From the NCBI GenBank assembly GCA_002483445.1, contig DLHY01000059.1, positions 5,750 through 69,749 on the forward strand: 64,000 nt of DNA, read 5' to 3'. Positions 7,564 to 16,548 of this stretch are shown in pieces. Source of the stretch: Blastocatellia bacterium UBA7656. Lineage in GTDB: Bacteria; Acidobacteriota; Blastocatellia; UBA7656. Made by a program: the position numbers and the translations under genes. Within the stretch, counting starts at the first letter, position 1, and every line of letters starts with the position of its first letter. A model generated the notes under the pieces. The model saw nothing but the letters and a program-made list of their open reading frames with translations, had not been told where the DNA came from and made no database searches.

Positions 7564-10500
7564 GTGAAAAGATGCCCCGTCTGCAACAGGGAATTACCCG
7601 ATCAGTTGAATTTCTGTCCGCGCGACGGGACGAGACTGCCCGAACTGGAAAAGCCAGCCCCGCCTGAACCTCGAAAGATTCTCAAAGCCACTCTTACGTT
7701 TCGCACGCCCGACGGGGTTCTTCGCGAAGCTGCGCTCGCGGACACTCCGACCGGAATCGGCAGCGCGGAAGAAAACATAATCTCCATCGCTGATCCGACC
7801 ATCAGCCGGTTTCACGCAGTCGTCGAGCGTCAGGGCAATCGTTTCGTCGTCATCGCCGCAGGCCAGCGCGCAGAGGTGACAGTCAACGACGCACGCATCG
7901 ATATCAAGGGGCGGCCTCTCGATGACGGCGACGTGATCATCATCGGACAGACTCGCTTCGTCTTCAATGTGATCGATCAGACTCCGCCGCCTGCCGCGAC
8001 TGAAGCTGAAACCGTAATCGCAAATCAGCCTCCCACTGCCACGCGCGAGGTTTCTCTCACGGACGATGAGAAATCGCAGCTTCGACAGCCGACGCCTCAA
8101 CAGATTCAGCCCGAACCGCCGCCTCGAAGGGTCGAGCCAATTCCGCCTCAAGCCGTCAGGCCGCCAGTTCAGAGGCAGGAGATGAAAGACCTCAGCGACA
8201 CGCTGCTCGACGGGCGTTATCACATCGATTGGAAAATCACTGAGGGGACTACCAGCGCCATTTACAGAGCGCGCCGCGTTCTGCTCGGCGACAAGGTTGC
8301 CGTGCGTGTGCTCAATCCCGAATTGGTCCGCGATCCCGGCGCGCTCGAACGATTTCGCCGCCACGCGCAGGTCGCCGCGCGCATCCGCCATCCGAATTCA
8401 GTTCAGATTTTCGACTACGGCACCACGCCCGACGGAGTCGTTTACATAGTCGAAGAGTTGCTCACAGGAATGACGCTTCGCGATATGCTGCTGCGCGAGC
8501 GCGGGCTGACGCTTTCACGGGTCGTGAGCATCTTCAATCAGATTTGCGGCGCGGTTCATGCGGCTCACATCAACGGCATAGTGTTGCGCGACCTCAAGCC
8601 TGAATCGATATTCATCGAACACGGAGCAGACGGAAAAGAAATCATCAAGGTCGGCGGCTACGGATTGGCGAAGATATCTCAGGCGACCGACATAGGTCGG
8701 ACAGTCGCAGGTCAGGCCAAAGTGCTGGGCGATCCTCATTATCGCTCGCCGGAACAGTGGATGGAATCGCCGCTCGATTCGCGCTCGGATGTTTACTCGC
8801 TCGGCATAATACTTTTCGAAATGCTCACGGGCCTCGTTCCCTTCGACGCGCACGATCCGCTTGAGATAGCCCGGATGCATATTCAGATTCCCGCTCCGGA
8901 CATCACGGAATACGGAAGACCTGATCTCGACGAAGGCGTTGCTGTGGTCGTCCTGCGCGCATTAGCGAAAGACCCGGCCCAACGGCAGCCGACCGCGCTT
9001 TACCTTGCGGCCGAGTTTGAAGCCGCGTCGGGAGCGATGGGCGGATTCGTCGGCAGAGCCATAAATCGCGCCACCGGGTTTGTGCCTATGGCGAGAGTCG
9101 TCATCCCGTCCGCGCCCGCGCCCGTCCCGGAAGGCGAAGCGGCGCTGCCTTCGGTCGTGGCTAAAGAAGAGGAGAAAGCGGGCGGCGCATTCAATCGCGT
9201 GATCATCGCGCTGATGGCCGAAGCCTTCATCTCGCGATTGTCGAACGGGATGATAAAAACCGCTCTTCCAATTTACGCGCTGTTGGTGTTCGGCCTGAAC
9301 ATAACGGAAGTCGTCGGACTGGTGCTTATTCAAAACGTCGTGCCTCTGTTTATGCGCCCGCTTTTCGGCACGTGGGCGGACAGGTACGGCAAGAAAAAAA
9401 TCTTTTTGATCTCCCTCTTCATCAGGACGATAGTTGGCGTGCTGTATGCCATTGCGAATGTGCCTCTGCTGTTCGGCATCGGCGTCGTTCGCGGGATAGC
9501 CGATTCGGCCAAAGGGCCATCGGCCTCGGCCATGATCGCCGACAACACGGATGAAAGGCACATAGCGAAGGCTTATTCGTGGTACACGACGACCAAATCG
9601 ACATCGGGCGGAATAGGCGAGGCGCTGGCCGCTTTCCTGCTCATATTTCTTCTGGTCGTGCTCGGAGCGAACCGGACTGTGACGGCAAAGGTGGCTGTGC
9701 TTGAAGGCGCTACGACAGCCGGAGCGCCCATCGAAGAGATCGTGCGAGACCCCGCCGATGCTGTCGTGGGCCAGCCCCTCAAAGGACAGGAGAATGATCC
9801 GCAGGCGCGAAAAGTCGCCCGCGTCGATACGCGCAATCTTCCATTGAGCGCGATTCCTCTTGAAGACCTCCCGAAAGTCGTGGAGGGAACTTTTCTCAAA
9901 AAGGCTCTCATCGCCATCTTTATCGCTGCTACTATTCTTTCATCTCTTTCGCTCCTGCTGGTCTGGGTGTTCATAAAAGAAAAACCAAAAGTGAAGCAGA
10001 AAAAAGATAAGGGGAAAGAAAAGACCAGCCTCGCCCTTGCAATCGTGCCAAAGGAGAAAGAGCCGAATGTATGGGCTTTCGCTCTGCTGGGCGCGGCGCT
10101 GACGGCTCCGGCTTACATGGTGACGGGCGAGTTTTTCACCGTGCTTGTGATCAAGCTTCAGATCACGGGAACGGCGCTCGGATTGATAAAGCTCATTTCA
10201 GAAACCATCGTCCCTCTCTTCTTCGGCCCGTTCTTCGGCTACCTGGCCGACCGCTTAGGCACAGGCAAAGTTATAGGGCTGCGCTCGATTGCCAACATAA
10301 TAACATCGGGGTTGTTCTGGATAACGCCGTGGTTTGCGGGAGTGATGCTCAGTTTCATGATCGGCCTTGCGCGGGCCATAGATGAGATAGGCAAAGCCGC
10401 ATTCAAACCGACGTGGGGAGCGATAGCGGCGAAGGTATCGAGTTTCAATCTGGCGAATCGAAGCCGGACGATGGGCATACTCGAAGGCGGAGTCGACGCT

Positions 10501-10638
10501 TCGGACCTTGCGTTCCCGCCGCTGGCAGGTCTCCTGTTTCAATACTTCTCGCTCGGATATCTGATGCTCGTGCGATTGATTATCGCCGCGATAGCCGAAG
10601 TCTATGCCATAGTTCTGATGCGAAAATATCGTGTTTGA
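7564..10638 (+). CDS. Zinc-ribbon/FHA/pseudokinase/MFS transporter fusion
   Basis: A 1024-residue fusion. It begins with a degenerate zinc ribbon (C4, C7, C18). An FHA domain at about 45-135 has the SRFH core at 81-84 and N108, so it may bind phosphothreonine. A protein kinase fold spans about 215-490. An MFS transporter fills about 543-1024 (AEAFISRLSNGMI, GTWADRYGKK, SWYTTTKSTSGG, DEIGKAAFKPTWG). The kinase lacks key residues: the glycine loop is TEGTTSAIY, the VAVK lysine is Arg248, the HRD-loop asparagine is Ser348 and DFG is GYG (365-367). Only Asp343 remains, so it is probably a pseudokinase. The start is GTG with AGGG upstream. It forms an operon with ATP-grasp A. A shorter MFS relative at 17527 follows another ATP-grasp set. 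The transported substrate is unknown. Confidence 0.9.
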   Translation: MKRCPVCNRELPDQLNFCPRDGTRLPELEKPAPPEPRKILKATLTFRTPDGVLREAALADTPTGIGSAEENIISIADPTISRFHAVVERQGNRFVVIAAGQRAEVTVNDARIDIKGRPLDDGDVIIIGQTRFVFNVIDQTPPPAATEAETVIANQPPTATREVSLTDDEKSQLRQPTPQQIQPEPPPRRVEPIPPQAVRPPVQRQEMKDLSDTLLDGRYHIDWKITEGTTSAIYRARRVLLGDKVAVRVLNPELVRDPGALERFRRHAQVAARIRHPNSVQIFDYGTTPDGVVYIVEELLTGMTLRDMLLRERGLTLSRVVSIFNQICGAVHAAHINGIVLRDLKPESIFIEHGADGKEIIKVGGYGLAKISQATDIGRTVAGQAKVLGDPHYRSPEQWMESPLDSRSDVYSLGIILFEMLTGLVPFDAHDPLEIARMHIQIPAPDITEYGRPDLDEGVAVVVLRALAKDPAQRQPTALYLAAEFEAASGAMGGFVGRAINRATGFVPMARVVIPSAPAPVPEGEAALPSVVAKEEEKAGGAFNRVIIALMAEAFISRLSNGMIKTALPIYALLVFGLNITEVVGLVLIQNVVPLFMRPLFGTWADRYGKKKIFLISLFIRTIVGVLYAIANVPLLFGIGVVRGIADSAKGPSASAMIADNTDERHIAKAYSWYTTTKSTSGGIGEALAAFLLIFLLVVLGANRTVTAKVAVLEGATTAGAPIEEIVRDPADAVVGQPLKGQENDPQARKVARVDTRNLPLSAIPLEDLPKVVEGTFLKKALIAIFIAATILSSLSLLLVWVFIKEKPKVKQKKDKGKEKTSLALAIVPKEKEPNVWAFALLGAALTAPAYMVTGEFFTVLVIKLQITGTALGLIKLISETIVPLFFGPFFGYLADRLGTGKVIGLRSIANIITSGLFWITPWFAGVMLSFMIGLARAIDEIGKAAFKPTWGAIAAKVSSFNLANRSRTMGILEGGVDASDLAFPPLAGLLFQYFSLGYLMLVRLIIAAIAEVYAIVLMRKYRV

Positions 10639-10643
10639 ATCTC

Positions 10644-11561
10644 TCACGGACGATGATGGATCGATCCGCGATGAATCGTCTTCCCCATTTCATCTATAGC
10701 CGCAAAGCTCAACCGGTCTTCGACTAAAGTTACGATGAGGAAATGCCTGTGCTGATCGCTTCCGGCAAGGATCGTCTTGCCTGCGTTGCGCAATCCGCCT
10801 TTGTGCAGTTTCCCGCCCGCGCCTGAGATTATGTAATCGATGCCATCGACTGTAGGGAGTCTGGCGAAAAAGTGTTCGTGGCCCGTAAAGACGACCCTCA
10901 CGCCTCCGCGTTTGAGAACCGGCACGATAGTTGAAATCATGCCGTCGTTGTTGCCGTGACGGGTTCCGGGCGAATAAGGAGGGTGATGAAAGAAAGCTAT
11001 TTTCCATCGCGCCCGTGATACGGCAAGCGCGCCATCGAGCCAGGGAAGCTGATCTAGGTGCGCGCCTTCCAACAGCGATGTCGAATCGATAGTGAAGAAT
11101 TCGACCAGATCGCCCGCAGGCGCGAAGTTGTAAGCTCGGCGACCTCCCATGTTGAAACCCGCGTAAGACATCTCTTCCCTGTCGCAGCGGATGTCGTGAT
11201 TGCCAAGCGTGGCGAAGAATTTCACTCCGCGTTCGAGCAGCGATCGGTAAGGCTCCTCGAACACTTCGCCGATTTTTTTGAAGTCGCCGCCGTAGATGTT
11301 ATCTCCCATCATCAGGACGAAATCGAAGGGGCGGCGATTATGCTCTTTGAGCATCAGTCGGGCGATTTTCAGTTGGAAGGCATCGCCCGTTCCCGTGTCG
11401 CCTACGACGACGAAGCGCAAACCTCCGGCGGGTTCCTCTTCGCTCGCGTCAACGGCGCTTGCGGGCGGCTGTGTGGATTGAGACTGATCGCCCCGGATCG
11501 AAGCGAAAGGAAAAGAGAAAAGCAGCGAGATTATGAACAGAGCGCGCAGGTATCGAGCCAT
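10644..11561 (-). CDS. Exported calcineurin-like metallophosphoesterase
   Basis: A 305-residue protein with a signal peptide (RYLRALFIISLLFSFPFA) and all the metallophosphoesterase metal-binding blocks in order: GDTGTGD, GDNIYGG, GNHD, HHPPYSPG and GHEHFF. The arrangement is like tartrate-resistant/purple acid phosphatases (GDTG, GDNIY, GNHD). It likely removes phosphate from an ester outside the cytoplasm; some family members act on phytate. The ATG at 11561 is chosen because GGAG lies 8 bases upstream and the signal peptide then starts normally. It converges with the transporter fusion with only 5 bp between stops. Confidence 0.88.
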   Translation of the reverse strand: MARYLRALFIISLLFSFPFASIRGDQSQSTQPPASAVDASEEEPAGGLRFVVVGDTGTGDAFQLKIARLMLKEHNRRPFDFVLMMGDNIYGGDFKKIGEVFEEPYRSLLERGVKFFATLGNHDIRCDREEMSYAGFNMGGRRAYNFAPAGDLVEFFTIDSTSLLEGAHLDQLPWLDGALAVSRARWKIAFFHHPPYSPGTRHGNNDGMISTIVPVLKRGGVRVVFTGHEHFFARLPTVDGIDYIISGAGGKLHKGGLRNAGKTILAGSDQHRHFLIVTLVEDRLSFAAIDEMGKTIHRGSIHHRP

Positions 11562-11871
11562 TATGATCTCCGCAAAAGATGTTTCCCGGAGGCGCACTTT
11601 CCAGCGCGCGCGATTTACTCATCAGGCGCGCTGAATCGCGACGATTCGTCGCTCTGCGCACGCCCTCCAGGTTTATGACCACGTTTCAGTTTACCTCAAA
11701 CTCTTTCCCGCGCAGAAGCGAGCGGTGAGGATTTTACGGGTCGCTTTTTGACATTTGCGCAATCAGTAATGCGGTGTATGATAAAGGCTCCACGAGCCTT
11801 CCGGCTTGGATCAAAAATTCGCATCTGCCTCAGGATGTGTATAGCTCGATGCTTTAACAAAGGAGAAAATC
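11562..11871. other. Divergent intergenic region
   Basis: A 310-bp space between the phosphoesterase and the kinase-like gene. It holds a TATGAT box at 11777-11782 and a TTGACA at 11748-11753, but their spacing (23 bp) is too wide for a confident promoter. A 7-bp-stem hairpin with arms AAGGCTC and GAGCCTT lies at 11784-11800, in the likely leader of the downstream gene. No gene is seen. Confidence 0.4.
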
Positions 11872-12966
11872 ATGAAAATCCTCGCAAGTGATAAATGGGC
11901 GAAGCGTGTCAGCCTGATCGCGCTCGCGCTGATGTTTCTGACCGTCGGGACATTTTCATCCGATGCATCGTCACAGAAAAAGAGTAAGGATAAAGATAAG
12001 GAATCATCTTCCTCGTCGGCTGACAGTCAAAGCAAGAAAGACAAAAAAGGCAAGAAAAGCAAAGCCAATAAAACGCCCAACGCTCCGACCGAACCGGGTA
12101 CGCCTACCCTTTGGGAAGATCGAGGCGACGTATCGAGCCTCGACCTTTACTGGGGCATAGGGTCGGAAGAAGAGGCTCCCAAACCGCCTTTCACCTTCGA
12201 CAAGGAAGACGTATCCGGCACCAATCCCAAGATCAAAGTCATCGATGCCAACGGCGTGAGATGGAACGTCAAGTTTGACGAAGAGGTTCATGCCGAAGTC
12301 GCCTGCAGCCGATTGGTGTGGGCCGTAGGCTACAAGGTCGAAGAGAGTTACTTCCTCCCCTCCGGCAAAGTAGACGGCGTAACGAAGCTGGGCCGCGCAA
12401 AGAAATTCGTCGGGTCGGACGGTTCGATCACCAACGCCATGTTCGAAAAGCGCCCCGACAATGTAGCTCGTCGCAACATCCTCTGGTCATGGGATTCGAA
12501 TCCGTTCAACGGAACGAAAGAGTTGTCGGGACTTATAATCATGGCCGTTATGCTCAACAACTGGGACGCGAAGGTCACTAATAATAATGCGCTCGGAATG
12601 TATGACGACGAAGGAAAGGTGAAGGACTATTACATAGTCGCCGACTGGGGCGGGACTCTGGGCAAGATGGGCAACTTCCTCTCGCACTCGAAATGGGACC
12701 CGGATGCTTTCACGAAGCAGGCTTTCATAGACGGCGTGTCGGGCAGTTCCCTGAAATTGCACTACACAGGCAAGGGCGGAAGCACGATGAAACAGGTTCC
12801 GCTTGAACACGCCCGATGGTTCGCAGGAATAGTGGGCCAGTTGAGCGACAATCAGATTAGCGAAGCGTTCCGCGCTGCGGGCGCGTCGCAAACGGAGTCA
12901 AGCGCATTTTCTGCGCGCATACGCCAGAAGATCAACGAGCTTAAATCAGCCACGGGCGTCCGTTGA
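11872..12966 (+). CDS. Exported protein resembling an atypical (CotH/HipA/FAM20-like) kinase
   Basis: A 364-residue protein with a signal peptide (about 10-32) and a Lys/Ser-rich linker to residue 70. The globular part carries what look like atypical kinase landmarks. WNVKF (Lys134) is followed by a helix with glutamates (EVHAEVACSRLVWAVGY). MLNNWDAKVTNNN has Asp232 as candidate catalytic base and Asn237/238 as metal ligand. YYIVADWGGTLG has Asp258 in the DFG position. The order and spacing fit CotH, FAM20 or HipA-type kinases, but I know no named family, so the activity is inferred. AAAGGAG lies 6 bases before the ATG. It faces the phytase gene across a shared terminator and may act in the same compartment. 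Confidence 0.6.
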   Translation: MKILASDKWAKRVSLIALALMFLTVGTFSSDASSQKKSKDKDKESSSSSADSQSKKDKKGKKSKANKTPNAPTEPGTPTLWEDRGDVSSLDLYWGIGSEEEAPKPPFTFDKEDVSGTNPKIKVIDANGVRWNVKFDEEVHAEVACSRLVWAVGYKVEESYFLPSGKVDGVTKLGRAKKFVGSDGSITNAMFEKRPDNVARRNILWSWDSNPFNGTKELSGLIIMAVMLNNWDAKVTNNNALGMYDDEGKVKDYYIVADWGGTLGKMGNFLSHSKWDPDAFTKQAFIDGVSGSSLKLHYTGKGGSTMKQVPLEHARWFAGIVGQLSDNQISEAFRAAGASQTESSAFSARIRQKINELKSATGVR

Positions 12967-13023
12967 GCTTGCAGGTGTCGGAGCGGGGCGCAACCTGACA
13001 GCTTGCGCCACTATTTCAGAGAA

Positions 13024-13061
13024 AATAAGAGCCGCGCCCAGTGATGAGCGCGGCTCTTATT
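13024..13061. terminator. Bidirectional terminator between kinase-like and phytase genes
   Basis: A perfect 14-bp stem (arms AATAAGAGCCGCGC and its complement) with a 10-base loop. An A-rich flank on one side and a T-run on the other allow termination of both convergent genes. Confidence 0.88.
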
Positions 13062-13081
13062 TTTTCTCTGAGGCGCAGCGA

Positions 13082-14521
13082 TTATTTCTCTCGCTTGCCC
13101 ATGATGGAGTCCCATGGCACGAGCTTGAAGTTCTGATTGCCCTTGTCGTTGATGCCGTCCTGAACTATGAAGACGCCGTTCGGAAAAGCCGGGCCGAGGT
13201 TGGCCGTAGTCACCTCTATCCCGTCAGTCTCTTCAACGCCGTCCATATCGCCCGATACTATGCGGAAGGTCTTGACGTACTCGTTATTGCCTTCGCGCCG
13301 GTACACGACGAAGGAGTTATTACCCTGGCTTGATGCGATCAGATACCCTTCGCCGTTTTTTCCGTAAGCGATGGCCAGTCCTTCGACATCAGCGACGAGT
13401 TTTCCGCCGCCCGCTTCATCTATCAGACTGCCTTTGGTTTCCGCGTCCGGCTCGGCTCCGAATTTCCATATCCCTTTGGTTTCTTCCGCGAGATAGAAAA
13501 ATCCCAGTTCATCATCCGCGACGCACCCTTCGACGGTTGTAGCGGCTTTGAGCGAGCGAACTTTTTTCGCATCGACCTTGCCGCCTGCGGCGAACAGTTC
13601 CCACTGTTCGACATCGCCGCTTTTCGCGGTCACGAAGTAGTAGAATTTTCCGGTCTTCTCGCTGCGGTACATGCAACAGCCGTAGGCTGTGACGGTGGTG
13701 ATTTTTCGCGCCGCCACATTTTCAAGTTTGAGGGTCTCGGTGTTGAGCATGTAGATAGCTATGGTGTTGTCAGATCGATTCGAGGCGGTGATGAGCGGCA
13801 CCGGTTGACCGCCGAGCAGGAAGCCATCCCTCAGATCGACGTTGTCGACTCTTCCGTCCGCCACGTATTGAAGCTCTTTCCCTTCGAGATCGTAGACGGC
13901 CAGTCCGCCCTGCTTGTCAGTGCCTATGATGAGACTGCGCGCCGGGTCTTTCGGATCGACCCAGATGGCCGGATCGTCCGCCGCATCGCCCGCGTTCGGA
14001 ACGGGAGCAGTCTCGACTGTAGCTGCCACTTCTTCGATCACGCCCGCCGATGACGGCGCAGCAGACCTGACCGGCTCGGAGTATTCTTCAGCCTTCGCTC
14101 TGGAACCGGCTTTCTCCTTCACCGACTCTGAAGAAGCGTCGGATTTATCCTTCTTCGATTTTTCCTTCTTTGACGAAGACTCTTCGCCTTTCTGTTTGTC
14201 TGAATCATCATCATCATCTTTGTCTTCGTCATCATCATCTTTGTCTTCGTCTTCGTCATCATCCTTATCTTCATCGTCGTCGTCTTTGTCTTTATCTTTC
14301 CGCTTCTTTGGTGACGACTCTTCTTCATCATCGGACTGCTTCTTCTTCGATTCTTTGTCCGACTTCTTATCCGAAGACTTCTCGGTCTTCTTCTTCGAAT
14401 CGGAATCCGAAATCTGCTTTTCGTCCTGAGCCAGCATCGCGGGAGCAAGGCAGAGAATGATTGCCAGAATCCCTACGAGGAATTTATTCCCTTTCAACCC
14501 CTTGAAATTGTCTCTCATCAC
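13082..14521 (-). CDS. Exported beta-propeller phytase with acidic N-terminal tail
   Basis: A 479-residue protein. A signal peptide (about 1-32) is followed by an extremely Asp/Lys/Glu/Ser-rich segment at 34-130 and then a beta-propeller phytase domain from about 165. The family hallmark GDAADDPAIW is at 178-187, followed by DPKDPARSLIIGTDKQGGLAVYDLEG with little variation. The calcium-site segments VDNVDLRDGF and ASNRSDNTIAIY and the late EGLAI and DGIE blocks are also present. Beta-propeller phytases are calcium-dependent and release phosphate from calcium-phytate. The acidic tail is unusual and may bind calcium or a surface. The gene is convergent with the kinase-like gene and divergent from the ATP-grasp B/C/D operon. 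Confidence 0.93.
   Translation of the reverse strand: MMRDNFKGLKGNKFLVGILAIILCLAPAMLAQDEKQISDSDSKKKTEKSSDKKSDKESKKKQSDDEEESSPKKRKDKDKDDDDEDKDDDEDEDKDDDDEDKDDDDDSDKQKGEESSSKKEKSKKDKSDASSESVKEKAGSRAKAEEYSEPVRSAAPSSAGVIEEVAATVETAPVPNAGDAADDPAIWVDPKDPARSLIIGTDKQGGLAVYDLEGKELQYVADGRVDNVDLRDGFLLGGQPVPLITASNRSDNTIAIYMLNTETLKLENVAARKITTVTAYGCCMYRSEKTGKFYYFVTAKSGDVEQWELFAAGGKVDAKKVRSLKAATTVEGCVADDELGFFYLAEETKGIWKFGAEPDAETKGSLIDEAGGGKLVADVEGLAIAYGKNGEGYLIASSQGNNSFVVYRREGNNEYVKTFRIVSGDMDGVEETDGIEVTTANLGPAFPNGVFIVQDGINDKGNQNFKLVPWDSIMGKREK
14205..14310. repeat. In-gene microsatellite coding the acidic phytase tail
   Basis: A run of short near-repeats of CATCATCATCTTTGTCTTCG type on the plus strand. On the coding strand it encodes the Asp-Asp-Glu-Asp-Lys blocks of the phytase tail. 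Slippage here could vary the tail length. Confidence 0.75.
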
Positions 14522-14916
14522 CTGAACCTCTCTCTTTGCGTTAGAATTTCGACACCTGTATGGAGAACCCCAGCGCCGTTTTTTACATACCCTGCTTTTT
14601 CACCTTTTTTGGGAGACGCCATCAAGACTGCCTGACGACTCTGATGACCAGATAACGGTCAACCCCGGATTTGATGGTCATCCCGGCAATCGAGTTTACT
14701 ATGACTCGAAAATAAAATCAGGATATTTTATTGCATCTTCATTGTCCCACCCCTGCTCCCATAAATAACGCGAGGCGCGCGGATTTGGATGGCTCACGCA
14801 GTGGAATCAGACTCCGACCCTCGCGCAACAGGCGGAATTTTATGTTCGACTTTGATAGCCCCGCAACGAGGTATATAATCTCGGTGCCTTTGAGAACCTA
14901 GTAGCGAGGCCAGAAC
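14522..14916. other. Divergent control region between phytase and ATP-grasp B
   Basis: A 395-bp non-coding stretch. It contains the promoter of the ATP-grasp operon (separate entry) and AT-rich DNA around 14690-14740. No Pho-box-like direct repeat and no gene were recognised. Confidence 0.5.
14852..14879 (+). promoter_or_regulatory. Sigma70-type promoter of ATP-grasp B/C/D operon
   Basis: TTGATA at 14852-14857 and a perfect TATAAT at 14874-14879 are separated by 16 bp. The -10 box ends 37 bp before the ATG at 14917. Confidence 0.65.
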
Positions 14917-15726
14917 ATGCACGTCGGAGTCGTCGTTGAAAATCGTTATCTCGCTCAGAGTCAGCCCGCGGGTCTCGTCTCTGCGCTCAGGGAACGCGGC
15001 CATCAGGTCACGTTGATCGACCCGCAGAAAACCTCTTACTCTCTGCTCGATGATCGATGGATGGAAGGGTTCGACCTTCTTGCAGGTCGAGGCCGCAGCT
15101 ACGGATTGATGTGCCTGATGGAATGGGCCGAGTATCGCGGTCTTGTGACCATCAATCGCAAATCGGCCATAGCTTCAGTCTATAACAAAGCGGATATGGC
15201 CGTCTCGCTCGCCACTGCTGGAATCCGAACGCCTGAAACATTCCTCGGCAACGTCGAGTGTCTGGCAAATGAAATCGAAGGCTCCGCTTATCCGCTCATA
15301 CTCAAACCGATTTTCGGAGATAATTCTCAGGGGCTTTTAGTCATACATGCGCCCGAAGAACTGGCCCGCGTGAAGTGGCAGGACCCTGTCGCTTTGGTTC
15401 AAAGTTATATTCCGACCGATGGCTATGATCTGAAACTTTACGGCATAGGCCATAAGATATGGCCCGTGCGAAAACCTTCGCCCTTCAACAAACCTACGGA
15501 TGACGGCGCGAAATCGGGCGAGGTGCAGCTTACTCCCGCGCTTGAAGAACTGGGCCGCCGATGCGGAGAGATTTTCGGGCTTGAGCTTTACGGAGTCGAT
15601 TGCATAGAAACTCCAGACGGGCCGCTCGTCATAGAGATAAACGATTATCCCAATTACACCGGCGTTCCCCGCGCGAACGAGACGCTTGCCGATTACGTCA
15701 TAAGCCGCGCGCAAAAAGAGGCGTGA
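14917..15726 (+). CDS. ATP-grasp enzyme B (RimK/ITPK-like)
   Basis: A 269-residue ATP-grasp protein and the most divergent of the four paralogues here. The ATP-binding strand is LILKPIFGDNSQGLLV. The next block YDLKLYGIGHKIWPVRKPSP resembles the K-[VL]-[YF]-x-x-G followed by R/K-P-S of inositol trisphosphate kinases. The metal-binding motif is VIEINDYPNYTGVP, in which the usual F-P-G is Y-P-N. The N-terminal domain lacks the HDLYILKS motif of its neighbours and has FDLLAGRG instead. GAGG lies 8 bases before the ATG. Its TGA shares one base with the ATG of the next gene, so translation is coupled. Confidence 0.85.
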   Translation: MHVGVVVENRYLAQSQPAGLVSALRERGHQVTLIDPQKTSYSLLDDRWMEGFDLLAGRGRSYGLMCLMEWAEYRGLVTINRKSAIASVYNKADMAVSLATAGIRTPETFLGNVECLANEIEGSAYPLILKPIFGDNSQGLLVIHAPEELARVKWQDPVALVQSYIPTDGYDLKLYGIGHKIWPVRKPSPFNKPTDDGAKSGEVQLTPALEELGRRCGEIFGLELYGVDCIETPDGPLVIEINDYPNYTGVPRANETLADYVISRAQKEA

Positions 15727-16541
15727 TGAAAATAGGCGTGATAACGAGCCGCAGCAAATCGTCTGCTGATAAATCCGTCATGCAGCAGGCCGCGCTGTTG
15801 CTTACGGAGCGCGGAGCCGCAATCGAGCAGATAGTCCCGGAAGATGGTCTAATCGATGTCTGCAAAATAAAAGTCGAGCATGATCTCTACATTCTCAAAT
15901 CGGGAAGCGAAGCGGCTATGGCTCTGGCCTGGGCGCTCGATCTGGAAGGCGCAAAGATTCTCAATCCATACTCTTCGGTTGCGATGATGAAAGACAAGAT
16001 CATCGCAACGCGCAGGCTTCAACGCGAGGGCGTGCCATTGCCTGCGACTTACATCGCGGATCGCGCCGAGAGGTTTGCAGAATTGCTCGACGAGGGGCCG
16101 ATGGTCATCAAGCCATATCGCGGAGGCTCGCAGGGGCGAGGAGTGCGCATAGTTCGCGATCGAAGCGAGCTTGATGAAATAGAATCAGGCAGTGTGCTTT
16201 TCGCGCAGCGATATCATCAACCCGACGGGCGCGATCATAAAATTTATCGGATAGGCGATCAGATATTCGGCGTGATGCGAGTCTGGCCGCCTCGAACTTA
16301 TGAGGACAAACTGGGCGAGCCTTTCGAAGTCTCGGCGGAGATGAGAGAGATAACTCTCGGCTGCGGTCGCGCGTTTGGAGTCGATCTTTACGGAATCGAT
16401 ATCATCGTGAGCGAAGGCAAACTTTATACGGTCGACATCAACACATTTCCGGGATTCAAGGGAGTGCCTGACGCCGCGCGACGGCTTGCCGATTACATCG
16501 AATCGAAATTGAGCGGCAGCCCCGTCATCGTTGAAGAATAG
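15726..16541 (+). CDS. ATP-grasp enzyme C (RimK/ITPK-like)
   Basis: A 271-residue ATP-grasp protein starting MKIGVITSR. Visible motifs are HDLYILKS in the N-terminal domain, the ATP-binding strand MVIKPYRGGSQGRGVRI, RDHKIYRIGDQIFGV, and the metal motif YTVDINTFPGFKGVPDAA, whose D-I-N-x-F-P-G form is that of inositol trisphosphate 5/6-kinases. The start is fixed by the one-base overlap with the upstream stop. It is followed by a 153-bp spacer with a large hairpin before ATP-grasp D. Confidence 0.87.
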   Translation: MKIGVITSRSKSSADKSVMQQAALLLTERGAAIEQIVPEDGLIDVCKIKVEHDLYILKSGSEAAMALAWALDLEGAKILNPYSSVAMMKDKIIATRRLQREGVPLPATYIADRAERFAELLDEGPMVIKPYRGGSQGRGVRIVRDRSELDEIESGSVLFAQRYHQPDGRDHKIYRIGDQIFGVMRVWPPRTYEDKLGEPFEVSAEMREITLGCGRAFGVDLYGIDIIVSEGKLYTVDINTFPGFKGVPDAARRLADYIESKLSGSPVIVEE

Positions 16542-16548
16542 AAAACAG

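Noticed and set aside
7774..9030. Active Ser/Thr kinase in the transporter fusion
   Set aside because: The lysine of VAVK, the catalytic-loop asparagine and the DFG aspartate are all replaced, so activity is unlikely.
11748..11782. Promoter for the kinase-like gene (TTGACA ... TATGAT)
   Set aside because: The spacing of 23 bp is too long, and the sequence at 17 bp is a poor -35 box.
14522..14916. Pho-box upstream of the phytase gene
   Set aside because: No CTGTCAT-type direct repeats with 11-bp phasing were found, so phosphate control is not shown by sequence.
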